From Candidatus Zhuqueibacterota bacterium (GTDB lineage: Bacteria > Zhuqueibacterota > Zhuqueibacteria > Residuimicrobiales > Oceaniaggregativiventaceae): 64,000 bases of DNA. A model generated the notes under the pieces. It saw only the letters and a program-made list of their open reading frames with translations, had not been told where the DNA came from and made no database searches. Positions 17,001 through 27,200 of the stretch are shown here, one piece after another; within the stretch, counting starts at the first letter, position 1, and every line of letters starts with the position of its first letter. The stretch lies in assembly GCA_014728085.1 (NCBI GenBank), contig WJMF01000208.1, positions 62,001-126,000 of the forward strand. The letters are read 5' to 3'. The position numbers and the translations under genes were made by a program.

Positions 17001-17318
17001 ACCAAACATAAAGCTGTCTCTGTTACTGTTGAGGGACCGGAGACCTTTTTGTTGCGGCAAAATTATCCCAATCCTTTTAATCCTGAAACCGTGATTGAAT
17101 ATAGCTTGTCCGGCTTTGGCGATTGTGACTTGATCATATATAATATAAAGGGACAGGTGGTTAGAACGCTGGTGTCCGAATATCAACAGCCGGGTTCTTA
17201 TAAAGTGATGTGGAATGGACGGGACGACAGCGGCAGGATTCTGCCGAGTGGCGTATATCTGTACAAATTATTATTTAAGCAACACGAAGAAACGAGGAAA
17301 ATGCATTTTCTCAGATAA
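14037..17318 (+). CDS. Secreted S8 subtilase with GEVED and T9SS-type sorting domain (copy 1)
   Basis: The preferred start is ATG 14037, 7 nt after a GAGG ribosome-binding site, giving a clean signal peptide 'ARILFFLIFFVMFTSGSFAQ'; the track start at 13947 adds residues ahead of it. The 1093-residue order is: subtilase catalytic domain with Asp in 'GEWDGG' (about 117), His in 'VPHSTQVAG' (about 145), oxyanion Asn in 'AAGNDRG' (about 261) and Ser in 'GTSFAAPN' (about 371); a beta-sandwich; a GEVED domain (about 578-736, ending 'GEVEDYQV'); acidic calcium-type repeats 'DLDGIPN...DRDSDGVPNNLD'; a Fn3-like 'IELSSFTAE' domain (about 900); and a C-terminal sorting domain 'LRQNYPNPFNPETVIEYS' (about 1000-1093). 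It should be exported and surface-attached or released by a type IX-like system. Copy 2 follows after 22 bp. Confidence 0.92.
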   Translation: MKLARILFFLIFFVMFTSGSFAQIELNENSKEQIRNLAEKLEQKLRQQKSEALQQAQSKGYVVRAFLRSGKLVELMKVMDGFPLYYATDNLIAAQTVSTDSVWNQGYTGSGMLVGEWDGGDVRASHQELSGRVVDGDEVTSLVPHSTQVAGVLIAAGVNSNARGMASAATLHAYDWNQDTAEMALAAADDGLMLSNHSYGLITGWSYGDYLGLGEANWYWFGDVDVDVNESVYFGWYGGQAQTIDDLAFTAPYYLMVYAAGNDRGEGPAGAVNHYAWSSALGSWVWFESVSRPVDGAYDCLSGASVAKNNLVVGAVDDIPGGYTQVSDVVMTDFSCWGAVDDGRIKPDLVGNGVELWTPHSGTDASYALGTGTSFAAPNVTGSLVLLQAYYHSSHNPDWMKSATLKALSIHTADKAGANSGPDYQFGWGLLNTKSAYDHIQKDISRGHHIQEHSLNDGESISLSYYASGDEDIKVTMVWTDPAATPVDPNQLDNPSPVLINDLDIILQNAAIQYMPWVLDKDNPSNAATTGDNTVDNVEQVFISNPAPGIYTLQITHKGTLENGSQDFSLVLSGMYDADFGDAPDSPYPTLLSNNGARHQLDNQTYLGSHVDAELDASPDTHSLGDDRAGTSDDEDGIVFDSALVPGTTANITVTASVAGKLNAWIDFDLNGVWDGDEQIFTDEDLVSGANTKTFTVPADAVLDITFARFRFNLSGGLLASGNASEGEVEDYQVSIQSGGEADFDLDGIPNAAEGENDRDSDGVPNNLDYDPTGYFYDQSSGEIIAGGQITVDPSSPVTIAEDGSEGFYQFYTDGTPGSYALQVVPPPNYELSTTCLASTGSFDPTGLSNPVVLGAGENDDTGFIGNYDCADNTYYFSFDLAAGDPIIINNNIPLNYLIPIELSSFTAECVNGTVELQWITQSETENMGFYLFRAESQDGNYQRITSTLISGRGNSQSVNRYEYTDQNVQNGQIYYYQLADIDFHGRMTKHKAVSVTVEGPETFLLRQNYPNPFNPETVIEYSLSGFGDCDLIIYNIKGQVVRTLVSEYQQPGSYKVMWNGRDDSGRILPSGVYLYKLLFKQHEETRKMHFLR

Positions 17319-17340
17319 ACCGATACGGGATAGAGCGAAC

Positions 17341-20300
17341 ATGGAAAGATATGGCACAGAGAGACGAACGGTTCTTTACCTATACATAATTTTGGTTTTT
17401 AATATTCTGATTTTTTGGCATCCGTCTGTTGCAGCAACGACGGACCTGGAAAAAGTCTCCAGGGAAATAACGAAAACCCATGACGCGAAAAAAGAGCGGG
17501 CAAGGAATTTTGCGATCAGCAGCAGTTTTCCGATACGCAAAACATTGCCCACAGACCGGGTTATTGAAATTCAGGATGTCCTTTTGAACCGGCCTCTTTA
17601 TTATATAACAACGAATCTTACAGCAGCCCAAACCATTTCAACGTTACAGCTCTGGTCAACCGGCAACGGCGGTACGGGAGATTATAATTTGGACGGTGAG
17701 GGTATGATTATAGCAATGTGGGACGAAGGAGGCGTACGATTCAGCCACCGGGAACTCGTTGGCCGGGTACAAAAAGGGGACGACACGCCTCATCTATCCA
17801 CCCATGCAACTCAGGTTGCCGGAACCCTGATTGCCCGGGGATACAATGAAAACGCCAGAGGCATGGCCCCTCTGGCAACATTGGAAGCTTTTGATTGGAA
17901 TAATGACCTGGCAGAGATGGCGGCAATGGCGGCTGCAACTTTCAGCGATCCATCCCGGGGATTGCTTGTATCCAATCACTCCTATAGCTATTTGCTGGGA
18001 TGGGAGTGGAATTATTATGGTGACAACAGATGGGTGTGGTTTGGTGACAGCCGCATCAGCACCGACGAAGATTATCTTTTCGGCTTTTATGATGATTTTG
18101 CCCAAAGTGTGGATAAATTGGCCTGTGCGGCGCCTTACTATTTAATGGTTTTTTCCGCCGGCAATGATCGCAAGGATCTTGGTCCTGTTGAAGAATCCAC
18201 ACATTGGTATTTCGATTGGGACGCCATCCCCCCGAAACGGCAAGAGTCCGACATCAGCCGTCAGTATGATGGCCTTTATGATTGTATTTCCAATGGCGGT
18301 GCCATAGCAAAGAATAGCTTGACGGTTGGTGCTGTTGAAGGATTAGAGCAGGGTTATTCCGGTCCGAATGATGTATTGATGTCCTGGTTTAGTGCCTGGG
18401 GACCCGCAGATGACGGCCGTATCAAGCCGGATGTAGTCGCGGATGGCGTTGGTTTGATCACAACCGGTGCCGGGAGTGATTATGACTATACAACGGTCAA
18501 TGGTACCTCGTTTGCCGCCCCTGGCGTGGTCGGTTCACTGGCTTTATTGCAAGAGTATTATCAACGCCTTCATGCCCGCCGAATGTTGTCTTCCACTTTG
18601 AAAGCCCTGGTCATCCATACAGCGGATGAAGCCGGAAAAGCACCGGGACCCGATTATGCTTTTGGTTGGGGATTAATGAACACGAAAAAAGCAGCAGACC
18701 TGATTGAACAGGATTCCCGCTATATGATTCCCATTCAGGAGCGGAAACTTGAGCAGTATCGGGCCGATACGTTGCGATATTATTGCAGCGGAGAAACGCC
18801 GGTCATAGTGACGCTGACATGGACAGACCCGGCCGGCGTGCCTGTGGAACCACAGCTCGATCCGTCAGCTGCAATGCTGATCAATGATCTGGACCTGACA
18901 ATTGAAAATACAAAAGATATCTTTTATCCCTGGATTCTCGACCCTGCCTTTCCGGAGCAAAAGGCACAAACCGGAATGAATTCAGTTGATAACGTCGAGC
19001 AGGTCGTCATATCCGCCCCTGAAAAAGGTTTTTATACCATTACCATTTATCACAAAGACAATCTGTACGCGGGCGAGCAACCCTATTCCCTGATTATTAC
19101 AGGCTTGTCCAGTATCGATATGGGTAACGCTCCGGTCGACAGGTATCCAACCCTGTTGGACCGTAACGGAGCCTACCATCTGTTGAATCCCGATATCTTT
19201 TTGGGAAATAAAATAGAGAGGGATCAGGTTGAACCCGTTGCCGGACCGAGCGGGGATGATGCACTGAAAAGCGATAATGACGGGGTTATCTTCAGCCCCT
19301 ATATGACCCCTGGCTGTCAGCAACACATAAAGATTCTTGTTCAGGGCCAGGGATTTTTGTACGGCTGGATGGATTTCAATGCAGATGGTGACTGGCAGGA
19401 TCCGGGTGAACAAATTTTCAATGCGGTTCCGGCGACGACTGGTCAGCAGTTATATTCTCTTGCGCTGCCCGAAAATGCTGCGACAGGAAAGAGCTTTGCC
19501 CGCTTTAGGTATACCTCACAAAAGGGGTTGGATTTTAGAGGCCCGGCCTGCGATGGAGAAGTCGAAGATTATCAGTATGTCATATACGCCGACCAGGATC
19601 ATGATGGTATTCCCAATATACTTGAAGAGCAGGATCGCGATCAAAACGGTGTGATCGATTCCCTGCAATATACAGCGAGCGGCTATATATATGACGAGTT
19701 GACTGGTAGACCTGTTATAGGCGGAAAAGTCGAACTGTTCTCGCCGGATGGTGAGTTGATTCCTCTGATTGCAGACGGGCAGAGAGGATTTTATAACTTT
19801 GGCATGTTGCCTGATCCTGGTGAATATACGCTTAAATTTACACCACCGGTGGGCTATCGCCCAAGTCAAACCTGCCATTATATGAATGTGTTTCAACCTG
19901 AAAGCGAACTGTCATTTCTTGGCAGGGACCTGTCAATGGATTCGCAAACATTATCATCGCATCGGTGTGAAGAGAATCCGTATGCCCTGACGTTGCGTCT
20001 AACAGAGCCCGCCTTTATTTCCTTAAACAATATGCCCGTTAGCGGGCTGGTGCCTGTTGAACTCTCTTCCTTTACGGCTGAATGCAGCAATGGGATGGTC
20101 TATTTAAAATGGACAACCCGATCTGAAACCGAGAATCTTGGATTTCATCTCTTTAGAACATCAAAGGAGCGCAAGCGCATAACCACGGCTATGATTCCCG
20201 GTGCCGGCAACAGCCAAACCGGGCGATCGTACGAGTATATCGATAAAGATATCAAAGCAAACGAAAATTATCTCTATGAATTAATAGATGTTGATTTTCA

Positions 20301-20628
20301 GGGTTATCAAACAGTTCACGGGCCTGTAGAGATCCATACAAAACCACCGGTTCAATTTGAACTGGAGCAAAATTATCCCAATCCATTCAATCCTCAAACC
20401 AGGATAGTCTATCATCTCGACAAAGAAGGTCATTGCGAATTGACGATTTACAATCTCAATGGGCAGGTCATTAAAAAACTGGCTGACGGTTTTTATAAAG
20501 CGGGATCCCATGTAACAGAGTGGAACGGCAGAGATGAAGACGGACAAATCGTACCCAGCGGTGTATACCTTTATAGATTAAAATTTGAAAACCGGGTAAA
20601 AACAAAAAAGATGAGTTTTATTCACTAA
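17341..20628 (+). CDS. Secreted S8 subtilase with GEVED and T9SS-type sorting domain (copy 2)
   Basis: A paralogue of the gene before it, with the same order of domains over 1095 residues. The track start (17215) runs through the end of copy 1 in another frame; ATG 17341, 22 bp after that stop, is preferred and gives a signal-anchor-like 'VLYLYIILVFNILIFW'. The catalytic triad is visible as Asp in 'AMWDEGG' (about 126), His in 'STHATQVAG' (about 153) and Ser in 'GTSFAAPG' (about 389), with Asn in 'SAGNDRK'. A GEVED domain spans about 592-745, then 'VELSSFTAEC' (about 903) and the sorting motif 'LEQNYPNPFNPQTRI' (about 1003). All active-site residues are kept, so this is not a decayed copy. 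Substrates are unknown; tandem duplication followed by divergence is inferred. Confidence 0.92.
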   Translation: MERYGTERRTVLYLYIILVFNILIFWHPSVAATTDLEKVSREITKTHDAKKERARNFAISSSFPIRKTLPTDRVIEIQDVLLNRPLYYITTNLTAAQTISTLQLWSTGNGGTGDYNLDGEGMIIAMWDEGGVRFSHRELVGRVQKGDDTPHLSTHATQVAGTLIARGYNENARGMAPLATLEAFDWNNDLAEMAAMAAATFSDPSRGLLVSNHSYSYLLGWEWNYYGDNRWVWFGDSRISTDEDYLFGFYDDFAQSVDKLACAAPYYLMVFSAGNDRKDLGPVEESTHWYFDWDAIPPKRQESDISRQYDGLYDCISNGGAIAKNSLTVGAVEGLEQGYSGPNDVLMSWFSAWGPADDGRIKPDVVADGVGLITTGAGSDYDYTTVNGTSFAAPGVVGSLALLQEYYQRLHARRMLSSTLKALVIHTADEAGKAPGPDYAFGWGLMNTKKAADLIEQDSRYMIPIQERKLEQYRADTLRYYCSGETPVIVTLTWTDPAGVPVEPQLDPSAAMLINDLDLTIENTKDIFYPWILDPAFPEQKAQTGMNSVDNVEQVVISAPEKGFYTITIYHKDNLYAGEQPYSLIITGLSSIDMGNAPVDRYPTLLDRNGAYHLLNPDIFLGNKIERDQVEPVAGPSGDDALKSDNDGVIFSPYMTPGCQQHIKILVQGQGFLYGWMDFNADGDWQDPGEQIFNAVPATTGQQLYSLALPENAATGKSFARFRYTSQKGLDFRGPACDGEVEDYQYVIYADQDHDGIPNILEEQDRDQNGVIDSLQYTASGYIYDELTGRPVIGGKVELFSPDGELIPLIADGQRGFYNFGMLPDPGEYTLKFTPPVGYRPSQTCHYMNVFQPESELSFLGRDLSMDSQTLSSHRCEENPYALTLRLTEPAFISLNNMPVSGLVPVELSSFTAECSNGMVYLKWTTRSETENLGFHLFRTSKERKRITTAMIPGAGNSQTGRSYEYIDKDIKANENYLYELIDVDFQGYQTVHGPVEIHTKPPVQFELEQNYPNPFNPQTRIVYHLDKEGHCELTIYNLNGQVIKKLADGFYKAGSHVTEWNGRDEDGQIVPSGVYLYRLKFENRVKTKKMSFIH

Positions 20629-20763
20629 AGTGCCCACGATATCTCCTCAAGACCTTTTGTTATTGCCAAAATGTGATTATATTTGCAATATCAGATCATA
20701 TTGTTTATATTGAAAAAACGATCAAAGACAGTTTACCGTATTTGTTTTGCATGTCCTGCAAAT

Positions 20764-21411
20764 ATGAAGTATAAAATAATCACATATCGTAACGGGGATT
20801 TTTGTAAAAAAGTTGCAGTTATTGGAGACATGGCTCTGTTAGACAAACCCAAAGTGGGTTTTTTTTGTTCTTCAAAATGTCCCGGAGATTTGATTCTTCA
20901 GAGTTATGATCTGGCGCAATGTTTGAGGCGTTATAATATCAGCGTTATGAGCGGCTTCCAATCTCCGGTGGAAGAGCAATGTTTTCGAGTGTTGAGCAAA
21001 GGCATGCAACCGTTGCTTTTTTGTCCGGCCCGCAATATTTCCCGTATGCGAGTGCCTGCAAAATATCGACGGTCAATCCAGCTGAACAGAATGACCATTG
21101 TCTCTCCTTTCGTCGTCGGCGTTCCCCGGGTAACGCGAGAAACAGCGTTTAAAAGGAACCATTTTATTGCCTCTGTTGCGGAGGCTGTTTTCATCGTGTA
21201 CGCATCATCATCCAGTCATACGTACCGTTTGTGTGAGGACCTTCTTTCCTCCAATGCTGACCGAATTCTGACATTTAAAAGCAAATGGAACCAGCCTTTA
21301 ATCGATTTGGGCGCAAAAGCCGTGTCGCTTGACGGGGCATTGTCCTGGTTTGATGAAAATGGTTTTGTCCAGGATACAAATCCGGATACACCAATGGGTC
21401 TTTTCGCCTGA
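20764..21411 (+). CDS. DprA/Smf-like Rossmann-fold protein
   Basis: A 215-residue protein resembling the core of DNA-processing protein DprA. 'VAVIGDMALLDKPKVGFFCSSKCPGD' parallels the DprA lead-in 'G...LL..P.vaivGsR'. 'NISVMSGFQSPVEEQ' takes the place of the 'SGgA.GiD' loop, and 'TRETAFKRNHFIASVAEAVFIVYA' parallels 'fp.RNRiIAgLs.avlVvEa'. The first glycine-rich loop is degenerate, so nucleotide or ssDNA binding may differ. It is shorter than full DprA and lacks the C-terminal winged helix. The ATG at 20764 keeps the conserved lead-in; no clear ribosome-binding site is seen. The addB-like gene begins 35 bp later on the same strand, suggesting a recombination-related role. Assignment is by eye and moderately sure. 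Confidence 0.65.
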   Translation: MKYKIITYRNGDFCKKVAVIGDMALLDKPKVGFFCSSKCPGDLILQSYDLAQCLRRYNISVMSGFQSPVEEQCFRVLSKGMQPLLFCPARNISRMRVPAKYRRSIQLNRMTIVSPFVVGVPRVTRETAFKRNHFIASVAEAVFIVYASSSSHTYRLCEDLLSSNADRILTFKSKWNQPLIDLGAKAVSLDGALSWFDENGFVQDTNPDTPMGLFA

Positions 21412-21446
21412 TTAACATAGAGGAACATCCAAACTCAGTAGAGATT

Positions 21447-24275
21447 ATGATTCAATATAGATTTTGTGATTTCTCACAAAACCTCACCGCCCTTGTTCTT
21501 GAGGACTTGCCCGATAACAGGGTTCTGATTGTATCTCCCACAGAGAATTACAAGCGTTTTTTGCAAAAGCGTTTTCAACAAAAGACAACTTTTAATCCTG
21601 TGCATGTCGTTACGATGGAAGAGCTAAAGGAAAAGATATTTTTTTCTGAAAAGCCGCTTCTAAAAGAAGAAAAGCGAACATTGGCGTTCTATGCTTCAAT
21701 GGAGCAAGAAGACAAGGGGTTTTTTAATGTAAACAATTACTTTCAGGCCATAGAGCTTGCACAGAATTTTTTCAATCTCTGGGAGGAGTTTTTTGAAGAA
21801 AGAGTCGATGAGAATTTTTTAGTCAAGCCGTTGTGGCAGTCAGAAATCTATCCCTGGCAGGCCAGAACGTATGAACGGCTCGTTAAAATAAAGCAACAGT
21901 ATAAAGCATCTATTGAACAGAGAGGATACACGGACAAGATTTTTTTATATTCACAGTCTCCCGACTTGAAGCCACTGGGAATTTATGATACCGTTGTTAT
22001 GGTGAATCAGTTTTACTATACACGGCTTGAAAAGCGTATTATCGATGAGTTTTCCGTCAGGGGCAAAACGGTGAGGATATATTATCAGCTGCCCGAGTAT
22101 TTGGTCGATAAAAACTCTCTGAAAATAAAGGACTTTACTCTTGCTGACCTGAATTGCAGACAATTTCCCGATATCGAGATTTTTGAGGCAGCCAATGATT
22201 TTATCATGACAACTGCATTGCTAAAAGAGATCGCATCCCGGAGCCCTCTTCAGGTAGTGGATGTCGACTATAACAATCCCTTTAAACCGTTCCTGTCGGC
22301 GCAAAAATTTTCACAATCATCGTTCAGTTTTGTTCAAACTTCTGTTTATCAATTTTTTCACACCCTTCATGCTCTGATCAAGTCCTTGTTATGGGAATCG
22401 CTACGACGCCGGTATTTGTGTCCGGTTGATACTCTTTTACAGGCTTTATTCAACGACATTTTTTGTTTTTATTTTTTGCGCCGGTTTTCCAGGGATCCCT
22501 CTGCTTTAAGGGATAAACTGCTTGCCCATATCTATCATCTTGTTGACAATGATGTTAAATATACGGATTTTCATCTTGAAAATATCAGGGAAGACCAGGT
22601 TAAAGAACCATTATATGCTATTTTGGATGTTGTTAAACGGTTTTCACAACTGGAATCGATGAGCGATCTGGTAGATTTAATAAATGCCGAGAACGGTGTT
22701 GATTTGCAGAAAATATTTACACATGAAGAAAGAAGCGGATCTGACCTGGTCGAACGATTTTATCAACTTTTGTTTGATTTTCAAACCGTGGAACAATTGA
22801 ATATTATAGAAAGCTGGCAGCATTATTTTTCTTCGCCTCCTGGTGCAAATCCTCATCTGGGCCTCTCGCAAGGAATACTGCGTTTGTTCCTTGACTATAT
22901 GAAAGCAAAACAGATTAAATACAACTATAAGACCGATACGTCCCGGATGCATTTTACAACCCTTTTCGATACCCGCAACATAGATTATCAAAGCCTTGCT
23001 ATTCTTAATCTCTCCGAGGGAAAAATTCCCAGCACCAGACAAATTCCATATTTGTTTACAGAAATTCAGCGGAAACGTCTGGGCTTGAAGACCTATGAGG
23101 ATATTAAGCTTTGGGAAAAGTATTACTTTTTCAGATTAATCTTTACCGCGAAAAAAGTATTTCTCTTCAGTCAGAAGAATATTGATGAAAACATACAACC
23201 CAGTTCTTTTCTGGAGGAAATCAAGCTGTGTTTAAAAGTTGATGACAGCCAGATAATACCGTTGCGGGATGAGGGATACAGAAACATTTATCAACAGTTC
23301 TTCAAAAACAAGTCACATAATATTTCCGTTCCGGCAGGGGATTTTTTTCGTATTCAGGTAGAGCCGGAAAATGATTTCCGGGATCACAGCCTTGGAATGA
23401 CCAGTTATTCTCTCAAAGATTTGCAGAATAATCCTTTTGTTTTTTATTTGCGCCATATTGCAGGAATAGAAGAGCGGCAAAAAGAGATAGAGTATGATTT
23501 TTCGCCAAAACTTATCGGCAACATTGCACATGATATTCTGAACAGATGCTGGGTTTATATACAGGACACCGACGGGGTCGCTTTGGATTTCAATCAGATC
23601 GGAGATGAGCTGATCGAACGGGCGGCGGCGGATATTCTGCAACACCATTCCTATTATTATTATAAAATTCCCCATAACCATGCGCAGCTATATTTCAACA
23701 AAATCATCATGCCGGTTATATTATACGGGATCAAGGCGTTTTTTGGTTTATTGGCTGACCTGGGATTGAGCCGTAAAGCAATTCGTATCTATGCGGAAAC
23801 AGACAGGGGTTCGTCTGAAGAGAAGACATTTCAAAAATATATCGCAAGAAAAGAAAGCCGGTTGGATATCGATGTTTTCATACGCGGACGTGCTGATCTT
23901 CGCATTGAGGATGAGTCGCGTAATGATCGTTATATCTTTGATTATAAAACCGGCGGCTATGAAAAGTCACAGCTGCTTTTTTATGAGCTATATTATTATA
24001 TCATCCGGCAACCTGAATTGTTGGAGAATGTCTTTTCCTATTTTTATTTTATATTGAAACAGGACGCAAAGTCCTTCGAGCAACTCTACCGATCCGGCAC
24101 AAACAAACAAACTTTATTTCTGGAATTCAAAAGCGCTTTAATCGATACTTTACATAAAATATCGGAAGAAGGATTTTCTTTGCCACAGCAAAAAAGTTTT
24201 CTGGTGGATTTTGCAGAAATCACCAGAAAAGATCTGTTTTTAGCCAGAAAAGAGGAAAGCGGGAAAAGTGACTGA
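21447..24275 (+). CDS. AddB-like subunit with PD-(D/E)XK nuclease domain
   Basis: A 942-residue protein fitting the second subunit of an AddAB-type helicase-nuclease that processes double-strand ends for RecA. The C-terminal RecB-family nuclease is clear: His in 'GNIAHDILN' (about 691), Asp in 'RGRADLRI' (about 815) and the DxK pair in 'IFDYKTGG' (about 831). The N-terminal helicase-like part shows 'VLIVSPTENYKRFL' but no Walker A loop. The Cys cluster that holds the Fe-S centre in Bacillus-type AddB is absent from the C-terminus. This matches the simplified AddB-like proteins of Bacteroidota. It overlaps addA by 8 bp, so the two are translated together. Sampled lines are only about 33% G+C, well below the rest of the window. 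Confidence 0.85.
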   Translation: MIQYRFCDFSQNLTALVLEDLPDNRVLIVSPTENYKRFLQKRFQQKTTFNPVHVVTMEELKEKIFFSEKPLLKEEKRTLAFYASMEQEDKGFFNVNNYFQAIELAQNFFNLWEEFFEERVDENFLVKPLWQSEIYPWQARTYERLVKIKQQYKASIEQRGYTDKIFLYSQSPDLKPLGIYDTVVMVNQFYYTRLEKRIIDEFSVRGKTVRIYYQLPEYLVDKNSLKIKDFTLADLNCRQFPDIEIFEAANDFIMTTALLKEIASRSPLQVVDVDYNNPFKPFLSAQKFSQSSFSFVQTSVYQFFHTLHALIKSLLWESLRRRYLCPVDTLLQALFNDIFCFYFLRRFSRDPSALRDKLLAHIYHLVDNDVKYTDFHLENIREDQVKEPLYAILDVVKRFSQLESMSDLVDLINAENGVDLQKIFTHEERSGSDLVERFYQLLFDFQTVEQLNIIESWQHYFSSPPGANPHLGLSQGILRLFLDYMKAKQIKYNYKTDTSRMHFTTLFDTRNIDYQSLAILNLSEGKIPSTRQIPYLFTEIQRKRLGLKTYEDIKLWEKYYFFRLIFTAKKVFLFSQKNIDENIQPSSFLEEIKLCLKVDDSQIIPLRDEGYRNIYQQFFKNKSHNISVPAGDFFRIQVEPENDFRDHSLGMTSYSLKDLQNNPFVFYLRHIAGIEERQKEIEYDFSPKLIGNIAHDILNRCWVYIQDTDGVALDFNQIGDELIERAAADILQHHSYYYYKIPHNHAQLYFNKIIMPVILYGIKAFFGLLADLGLSRKAIRIYAETDRGSSEEKTFQKYIARKESRLDIDVFIRGRADLRIEDESRNDRYIFDYKTGGYEKSQLLFYELYYYIIRQPELLENVFSYFYFILKQDAKSFEQLYRSGTNKQTLFLEFKSALIDTLHKISEEGFSLPQQKSFLVDFAEITRKDLFLARKEESGKSD

Positions 24276-27200
24276 AACACACTCTAGCTTAATAAAGAGA
24301 ATTATTCGCGCCAGTGCAGGTACCGGAAAAACCTACCGGTTATCACTGGAGTTTATATGGCTTTTACTGAGTTTTCGCCATCAGATTGATTTTAGTGAAA
24401 TTTTGGTTATCACCTTTACCCGTAAAGCCACGTTTGAGATACGCGAGCGTATTTTTGAACATCTCTCAAAACTCGTACAGTCCCGGGAATCTGAGGTACT
24501 GGAAAAAAATCTTTACGCACTGTATGGCATACAGATAGGTGATAACGACAGGGATTATCTCAAATCCGTATTTCAAAAGATGTTGCTGAACAAACAGCGG
24601 CTGCAAATCAGTACTATTGATTCCTTTGTCAACTCTATTTTTAAAACCGTTATTTCTCCTTACCTTGGATTTTCAAGTTTCCAGATTGTCGAAAAAATAC
24701 CAGCCGAAAACATACAAGAAATTAATGAGGTCTTGTTAAGCACTGTTTTCAGTCAGACTGCAGATGCTTCCCTGCAAAATCTTTTTTCAAGTGCTTTTTT
24801 GAAAAACATAACGGCCTACGACTCGTTTATTAAATCTATTATTTATAACCGTTGGCAATTTATGTTGTTTCCCCAAGTTGAAGAGCGATTAAGCGTTTCG
24901 AATGCGTTTCTTGAAACAACTTATCATGATTTTGTCACCGCCTACCGCCGGGTCATGTCCGACTTTGTTGATTATTTGGTAGAAGATAATATAAATAAAC
25001 CTCTGAATGAAATTTTCAAAAAAGCATATCACGACATTGTTTTCAAAAATTCAACAACAGTAAACATTGAATCGCTATTGCCTTTTATAAGCGAGCGCCT
25101 GGCGGATTCAAACTTTGTAATTGAGCATTATTCGCAATTTATCAGCGATGAGGTCTTTTGGAACGGCAGCAAAGTATTGCGCAAACAGATCTATAAAGAA
25201 CGCGCAATCGAACTCTCGGAAGCGTTACAGGAGGCTCGGCAAAAACTGGCGACTTTTTTGCTCTGCAAACTCGCCCTTCCTGAAGAGGCGAATATCCGCA
25301 AGATAGCAAATCTGATTCTGACAAAGTATGATGAAATAAAATTTCGCGATCGCATCTTAACGTTCAATGACATTACTTTTTATACCTATAAATATCTCCA
25401 CGATCCAGGCCTTTCTTTAATAGAAGGTGATTCCGTGACCAACCTCTTTTACGAGTATCTTTCAACCAGCACGCGCTTTATCCTTATTGATGAATTTCAG
25501 GATACCAGCGTCATTCAGTTTAAAATACTCATGCCGATACTGCGGGAAATTTTAAGCGGTATGGGCATAAAGGATTACGGTGGCGCCATCATCGTTGGGG
25601 ATGAAAAACAAGCGATCTATGGCTGGCGCGGCGGCGAGCGGGATCTGTTATTGAAGATGCCGGAGATTGTCGGGCCGGCGGAAGAAATCGATTTGGATAC
25701 CAACTATCGAAGCCATCCCGATATCATCCGCTTCGTGAACCAGGTTTTTTCAAATCAGGAGTTGCATAAGGCATTACAGGACCGGGACATGGTTTGGCCC
25801 TTTACGCCGGTTCAGGGGGCTAAAAGTGACGTTCCAGGTTATGTTTCTATGCGCTGTAAGAATGTTTCCGCTAGTCAGGAGGGAAACAATACCAGTCAAA
25901 ATCCGATCCAGGATTTTATCGAAAATTTATTCATACCTTATGCAAAGCAATATCCTGAGCAATTATTAAGTACGGTTATTCTGGCGCGGCGAAATGATGA
26001 ATTGAAAAGTTTAGCCGACTTTTTAGACCAGCACGGGATTGAATATGTTTATGAATCAACCAGTTCGATATTCGAACACCGCGCCGTTAAACCGGTCATG
26101 TACCTTTTGTCCTATTTTGTCTATCGGGACATTTCCGATTTTTTGAAATTTTTACGCTCTGATTTTGTTTTGTTGCCAAGCGATCAGCTTAAGGATATCT
26201 TGCTCCGGTATAGAGATTTCAGAGCTCCCGGCAACCCGGATTTTTGGCAATCCATCCAACATATTCCTGTGGTGCAAAAGATCAATTGCCTCTACAGGTG
26301 TGGTGCGGACGAGCGCTACAGGCAGAATGATCAAAAAGATATTTTAACGTTTGTCAGACAAATATACGAAGAGTTTGCCGTAACCGAGTTTTTTAGATTA
26401 GATAATGACTTGAAAAATATCAATTCTTTTCTCGGCAAAATTGCTTTGTTTCAATACCAGGTGAAGGATTATGCAAAGACATTGTCCGGATTCTTGCAAT
26501 ATTGTCGTGATAACAGCGAAAGAGAAAAATTTCGGCAGGAAGGACTTGAGGAGAAAAATGCTGTAAAATTAATGACCATCCATCAGTCAAAAGGCCTTGA
26601 ATTCGAAACCGTTTTTCTACTTTGGCGGTTGTCTATGGGAACACCGGCTTCTCAGAAAAAGGTGAAATATTATTTGCGATATAATGATCATTATACCCGC
26701 CTCGAAGATTTTTTTCTGACTTTTAATTATGACAATATTCTGGCCTGCAGCGAACGAAAAGGTCTCTATGAAGAGAGCGCCAGGCGGGATGAAATTGAAA
26801 CGCTGAACACCTTTTACGTTGCCATGACCCGGGCCATATCCAATCTATATCTTTATTTTTCCTACAGAAAAAAAAGCGGAATCGATTCTTTTTTAAAAGA
26901 CATAGAAAGAAAAGAGTCTCCTGCGGTTCAGGATCTTCTTTTTCGCTCTGTCTACGCTTGTTTTCAGGCTTCTGGATGGGATGAACAGACCAGCCATATT
27001 GTAACTGCTTCACAGGGGGAAAGCCCCGACCTGAAAACCGGCAAAGATGAGACGGAAGCCGCTTTTCAGGAGGATTTTGATTTTATAAATGAATTTTTGG
27101 ATACGGATCAATTCAAGTATTTTGACTTTAGTTCAGAGCCACAATATCTTGATTTTAAATCGGTTTTTCTCAAGCATAAAAGCGTTATTCTGGGGAATAT

